Origin: Deltaproteobacteria bacterium
Lineage (GTDB): Bacteria; Desulfobacterota; Syntrophorhabdia; Syntrophorhabdales; Syntrophorhabdaceae
Assembly (NCBI GenBank): GCA_003506795.1
Contig: DNYO01000106.1
Location: 1-16,546 of the forward strand
DNA length: 16,546 bases
Reading direction: 5' to 3'
Shown: piece after piece, positions 14,208-16,546 of the stretch
Layout: each line of letters opens with the position of its first letter
How positions within the stretch are numbered: position 1 is the first letter of the stretch
Made by a program: the position numbers and the translations under genes
Notes under the pieces: model-generated
Seen by the model: only the letters and a program-made list of their open reading frames with translations
What the model was told of the DNA's origin: nothing
Database searches by the model: none

Positions 14208-15848
14208 TTATGAATTGAGGATCTTTTTTGCCCTTTCGTCAAGGACGTCCGTAATGAACGGTATTCCCGTCTCTCTCTCGACATCCCTGTTTGCGGAAAA
14301 GATGTCCTGCCGTGAGATGTCTTTCAGGTTGAATTTCCGCGCGCCTGCCATCAGCTGCTGGAGTCCGGCCGCAAGCTTGTCCGCCAGGGTCCACATCGCG
14401 ATGGCTCCGAAAGGAATATTCTTCATCTCCGCGGCCCCGACCTTTTTCTGAACATCATAGTAACCGGCGAAGATCTCGTCTGCAGAGGAACCGAGTTCCT
14501 TGACGGCAGGTGAAAGTTCGTCCCAGTTACCATTGACCCTGGCCCTGTTCTCGGGTTTCAGGACGCCTTCGATGTTGGAGCCGACAAAACCGGGTATCAT
14601 CGCCGCCCTGCCCATGCATATCATTTTCGTGAAGGGTGCGCCAAGCGCGAGGGCTTTGAATATATGGTCTTCACGGGCGAGACCGCCGGCAAATGCGAGG
14701 TCCACGACCCTCTCTCCCTTTGCTGCCAGGATTGTCGCATACTCATGCGCCTTGCTGTGAAGCAAAAGTGAAGGCACGCCCCATGACTCCATCATGTTCC
14801 AGGGGCTCATGCCTGTTCCGCCGCCGGAGCCATCGATAGTCAGGAGATCGAGCTTTGCGTCTGTTGCGAATTTAAGTGACATCGCAAGCGCTTCCATGCC
14901 GTAGGAGCCGGTCTTGAGAGAGATCCTCTTGTATCCCAGCTTACGGAGATAGTTGACAGCCTTTATGAAGTTTTCCTGCACCTTTTCCGGTGTCGAAAGG
15001 TCTGTATAGCCGAGTCTGCTGTGGCGGGCAAAGGATTTTATGGCACCGTGTTTGAAAGCCTCCTGAACCTCGGGGACGGTCGGGTCGGGGTCGACGATAT
15101 AACCTCTGTTCTTGAGGAACAAGGCGTACTCGAGACTGTCCACCTGAATCTCGCCGCCTATGTCTTTCGCGCCCTGGCCCCATTTCAGCTCTATAATGAC
15201 CTTGTCGCCATATTTGTTGATAACATACTCGGCCACGCCGTTGCGTGTATCTTCAACGTTCATCTGAACGATAATTGCGCCGTATCCGTCATAGTATTTG
15301 AGAAACGTGTCGATCCTTCTATCAAGCTCCGGTGCTTTCTCTATCCTGCCGTTGTTGATAACCGCCTGTTTGTCGATACCGACAACGTTTTCGCCGACAA
15401 CGATGGGGATACCGACAAGGGCAGCGCCCGTGGCAAATGAATCCCAGTACTTTGCAGCGATAAAGGTAGAACCGAGGGCACCAGTCATAATGGGCATTCT
15501 GGTCTTCGTCGTCATTTTGGAGCCGAATTCGGACTCGATACTGACATTGGGGAATATGCAGTCATCCGCGGTATTCTTCAACCCCTTCGGAAGGCCCTTC
15601 ACACCGTAAAGATATCCCTGAACCCTCAGGGCGTTGTAGTTCACGCCAAGGTGGGTGGTATTGCCGCTTCCTGCTGTAATCAGGCCAAAATCCCTCGGGT
15701 AGAGGATCTTCCTACCCTTCAGACTCGAAAGGAATGTTTCACATCTTCCTTTGCAATCCGCCCGGCAGAGTGTGCATAAACCTGATTCCGCGGGGTTACC
15801 ACGGTTTACCGTTCCAATCGCGTCATTGGTTTTCGGCCATTCTATCAT
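14208..15848 (-). CDS. FMN-binding glutamate-synthase-family protein
   Basis: The 546-residue protein matches the stand-alone FMN (synthase) domain of glutamate synthase, the part that forms glutamate from 2-oxoglutarate and ammonia. FMN-barrel features include PIMTGALGSTFIAAKYWDSF (119-138), GIPIVVGENVVG (146-157), VIIELKWGQGAKDIGGEI (217-234), LLTIDGSGGGTGMSPWNMM (335-353) and AFAGGLAREDHIFKALALGA (385-404). It lacks the glutaminase domain and the usual CX5CX4C cysteines of the 3Fe-4S cluster: the matching place reads CMGRAAMIPG (411-420). Instead there is an N-terminal CTLCRADCKGRC (25-36) that could bind a cluster. AGGAGG precedes the ATG. It is divergent from nrpR, which fits a role in nitrogen metabolism, but the real substrate is not proven. 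Confidence 0.87.
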   Translation of the reverse strand: MIEWPKTNDAIGTVNRGNPAESGLCTLCRADCKGRCETFLSSLKGRKILYPRDFGLITAGSGNTTHLGVNYNALRVQGYLYGVKGLPKGLKNTADDCIFPNVSIESEFGSKMTTKTRMPIMTGALGSTFIAAKYWDSFATGAALVGIPIVVGENVVGIDKQAVINNGRIEKAPELDRRIDTFLKYYDGYGAIIVQMNVEDTRNGVAEYVINKYGDKVIIELKWGQGAKDIGGEIQVDSLEYALFLKNRGYIVDPDPTVPEVQEAFKHGAIKSFARHSRLGYTDLSTPEKVQENFIKAVNYLRKLGYKRISLKTGSYGMEALAMSLKFATDAKLDLLTIDGSGGGTGMSPWNMMESWGVPSLLLHSKAHEYATILAAKGERVVDLAFAGGLAREDHIFKALALGAPFTKMICMGRAAMIPGFVGSNIEGVLKPENRARVNGNWDELSPAVKELGSSADEIFAGYYDVQKKVGAAEMKNIPFGAIAMWTLADKLAAGLQQLMAGARKFNLKDISRQDIFSANRDVERETGIPFITDVLDERAKKILNS

Positions 15849-15874
15849 GTTAACCTCCTGAGTTTATTAATTAC

Positions 15875-15888
15875 GGTAACTTGTTGCC
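15875..15888. promoter_or_regulatory. NrpR-like operator 1 (GGTA-N6-TGCC)
   Basis: GGTA (15875-15878), six bases, TGCC (15885-15888), inside the imperfect dyad CGGTAAC-TT-GTTGCCA. It fits the GGNA-N6-TNCC form of archaeal NrpR sites. It lies about 32-45 bases after the predicted start of the glutamate-synthase-like mRNA, upstream of the ribosome-binding site. Confidence 0.55.
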
Positions 15889-15896
15889 AGTGTACC

Positions 15897-15910
15897 GGCA
15901 ATCTATTGCC
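15897..15910. promoter_or_regulatory. NrpR-like operator 2 (GGCA-N6-TGCC)
   Basis: GGCA (15897-15900), six bases, TGCC (15907-15910), inside a perfect dyad CGGCAAT-CT-ATTGCCG (15896-15911). Its centre is exactly 22 bases from that of operator 1, two turns of the helix, so two repressor dimers would sit on the same face. It starts about 10 bases after the predicted start of transcription. Confidence 0.65.
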
Positions 15911-15925
15911 GTTTCATTGAGGCAA

Positions 15926-15954
15926 ATAATAGCAACACGTCGAAATCTTGTCAA
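15926..15954 (-). promoter_or_regulatory. Sigma70-type promoter of the glutamate-synthase-like gene
   Basis: On the minus strand a perfect TTGACA (15954-15949) is followed after 17 bases by TATTAT (15931-15926), five of six, with TG at the extended -10 position. The start should be near 15919. A degenerate operator-like half, GGCA-N6-AGCA (15921-15934), overlaps the -10 box. Confidence 0.75.
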
Positions 15955-15994
15955 TAGGATTCTTCCGCTATTTAAAGGGTTTTTTGGAATAATA

Positions 15995-16023
15995 TTGCAA
16001 ACCGTTTCTTGATGGGATATGAT
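15995..16023 (+). promoter_or_regulatory. Sigma70-type promoter of nrpR
   Basis: TTGCAA (15995-16000) and TATGAT (16018-16023) are 17 bases apart, four and five of six to consensus. Transcription should start near 16030, leaving a leader of about 50 bases that contains the dyad at 16033-16046 and AAAGGAG before the ATG. Confidence 0.6.
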
Positions 16024-16032
16024 AGACATCAA

Positions 16033-16046
16033 CGGCAAAATTGCCG
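16033..16046. promoter_or_regulatory. Dyad at the nrpR start site, possible autoregulatory operator
   Basis: CGGCAA-AA-TTGCCG is a perfect 14-base palindrome located at about +3 to +16 of the predicted nrpR transcript. The half-sites are those of operators 1 and 2, but the spacing between GGCA and TGCC is four bases, not six, so binding by the same protein is less sure. Confidence 0.45.
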
Positions 16047-16079
16047 CAGTAAGAGTTGTAATTGCCGGAAAGGAGCTAT

Positions 16080-16546
16080 ATGGAGAAGAAAAGAAAGAAG
16101 GACCTTCTGATTCTGGGTGTCCTCAGAAATTCCAGCGTCCCTCTCACAAGCATAAAGATAGCCCGGGAGCTGGAGTCTCTCGGCCATGATATCAGCGAAA
16201 GAACGGTGAGGCTTTATCTGCAGCGCTTGAATGCGGAAGGGTTGGCCGCGCAGAACGGCAAGAAGGGCCACGAGATAACCCTGAAAGGCGAGAGCGAACT
16301 GGATTCGTCCAAGATCATCGAACGGGTCGGATTCCTTTCCGCCAAAATAGACCGTATGACCTACCAGATGAGCTTCGACCTCAATACCACATCAGGCAGC
16401 CTGGTCATTAACGTCACCCTGGTCGATCCGCGCCAGTTCGCGAAGAACGTAGAGTACATCCGGCGGGTATACGCTGATGGTTACGCAATGGGCCACCTCC
16501 TGACGTTCCTCGGTCCCGGCGAATCGCTCGGACACATCACCATACC
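16080..16546 (+). CDS. nrpR: NrpR-family transcriptional repressor (N-terminal part, cut by window edge)
   Basis: NrpR represses nitrogen-assimilation genes in methanogenic archaea; 2-oxoglutarate releases it from DNA. The first 155 codons are present. Residues 8-70 form a winged helix-turn-helix: DLLILGVLRNSSVPLTSIKI, ARELESLGHDISERTVRLYL, then LNAEGLAAQNGKKGHEITLKG. The NRD (DUF128) regulatory domain follows with IIERVGFLSAKIDRMTYQMS, FDLNTTSGSLVINVTLVDP and YADGYAMGHLLTFLGPGESLGHITI. This is the archaeal NrpR order; whether one or two NRD domains follow cannot be seen. AAAGGAG stands just before the ATG. It diverges from the glutamate-synthase-like gene across a spacer with three NrpR-like sites. 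The family is confident; the effector and targets are inferred. Confidence 0.88.
   Translation, partial: MEKKRKKDLLILGVLRNSSVPLTSIKIARELESLGHDISERTVRLYLQRLNAEGLAAQNGKKGHEITLKGESELDSSKIIERVGFLSAKIDRMTYQMSFDLNTTSGSLVINVTLVDPRQFAKNVEYIRRVYADGYAMGHLLTFLGPGESLGHITI

Overview
The window looks like the chromosome of a strictly anaerobic, moderately GC-rich bacterium of the old Deltaproteobacteria (Desulfobacterota, possibly Syntrophorhabdus-like). The reasons are the gene order ffh-rpsP-khpA-rimM-trmD-SPOUT methyltransferase-rplS-rnhB-yraN, an FMN-binding glutamate-synthase-like protein of a type I associate with syntrophs, sulfate reducers and archaea, and an NrpR-type repressor. An outer-membrane phospholipase shows that the cell is Gram-negative. 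The taxonomy is inference from gene content. No tRNA, rRNA, CRISPR array, insertion sequence or phage gene was seen.

Region 1 (1-6440, minus strand) is one long, tightly packed operon. It is read from a good sigma70-type promoter at 6411-6439 that lies so close to ffh that the mRNA would have almost no leader. Genes in transcription order are ffh, rpsP, khpA, rimM, trmD, an RNA methyltransferase with no normal start codon at its expected N-terminus, rplS, rnhB, yraN, larB and larC (cut by the window edge). Most junctions overlap or are only a few bases apart. Translation and RNA-processing functions are joined at the end to two genes for the nickel-pincer cofactor.

Region 2 (6516-8526, minus strand) holds sfsA fused to a DUF123 GIY-YIG-like domain, then a shortened NagA-like deacetylase. 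The promoter in front of sfsA predicts a leaderless mRNA. Region 3 (8617-11376) holds outer-membrane phospholipase A (plus), a small zinc-ribbon membrane protein (minus), a DUF1460 amidase (plus) and a cold-shock protein (minus), with a shared terminator hairpin between the last two.

Region 4 (11591-13989, minus strand) holds the muropeptide permease AmpG, a tiny reading frame that looks frameshifted, a glyoxalase/methylmalonyl-CoA-epimerase-like protein, and a 64-residue protein of unknown function followed by a perfect 12-bp hairpin. AmpG, the signal-less DUF1460 amidase and the NagA-like protein together could form a cytoplasmic peptidoglycan recycling route.

Region 5 (14148-16546) is the most interesting part. 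A glutamate-synthase-like gene (minus) and an nrpR homologue (plus, cut by the window edge) diverge from a 231-bp spacer. Each has a recognisable sigma70-type promoter, and just downstream of each predicted transcription start lie dyads of the form GGYA-N6-TGCC or GGCA-N4-TGCC. These resemble the GGNA-N6-TNCC operators of archaeal NrpR. The arrangement suggests an archaeal-type nitrogen repressor working on bacterial promoters, controlling itself and its neighbour.
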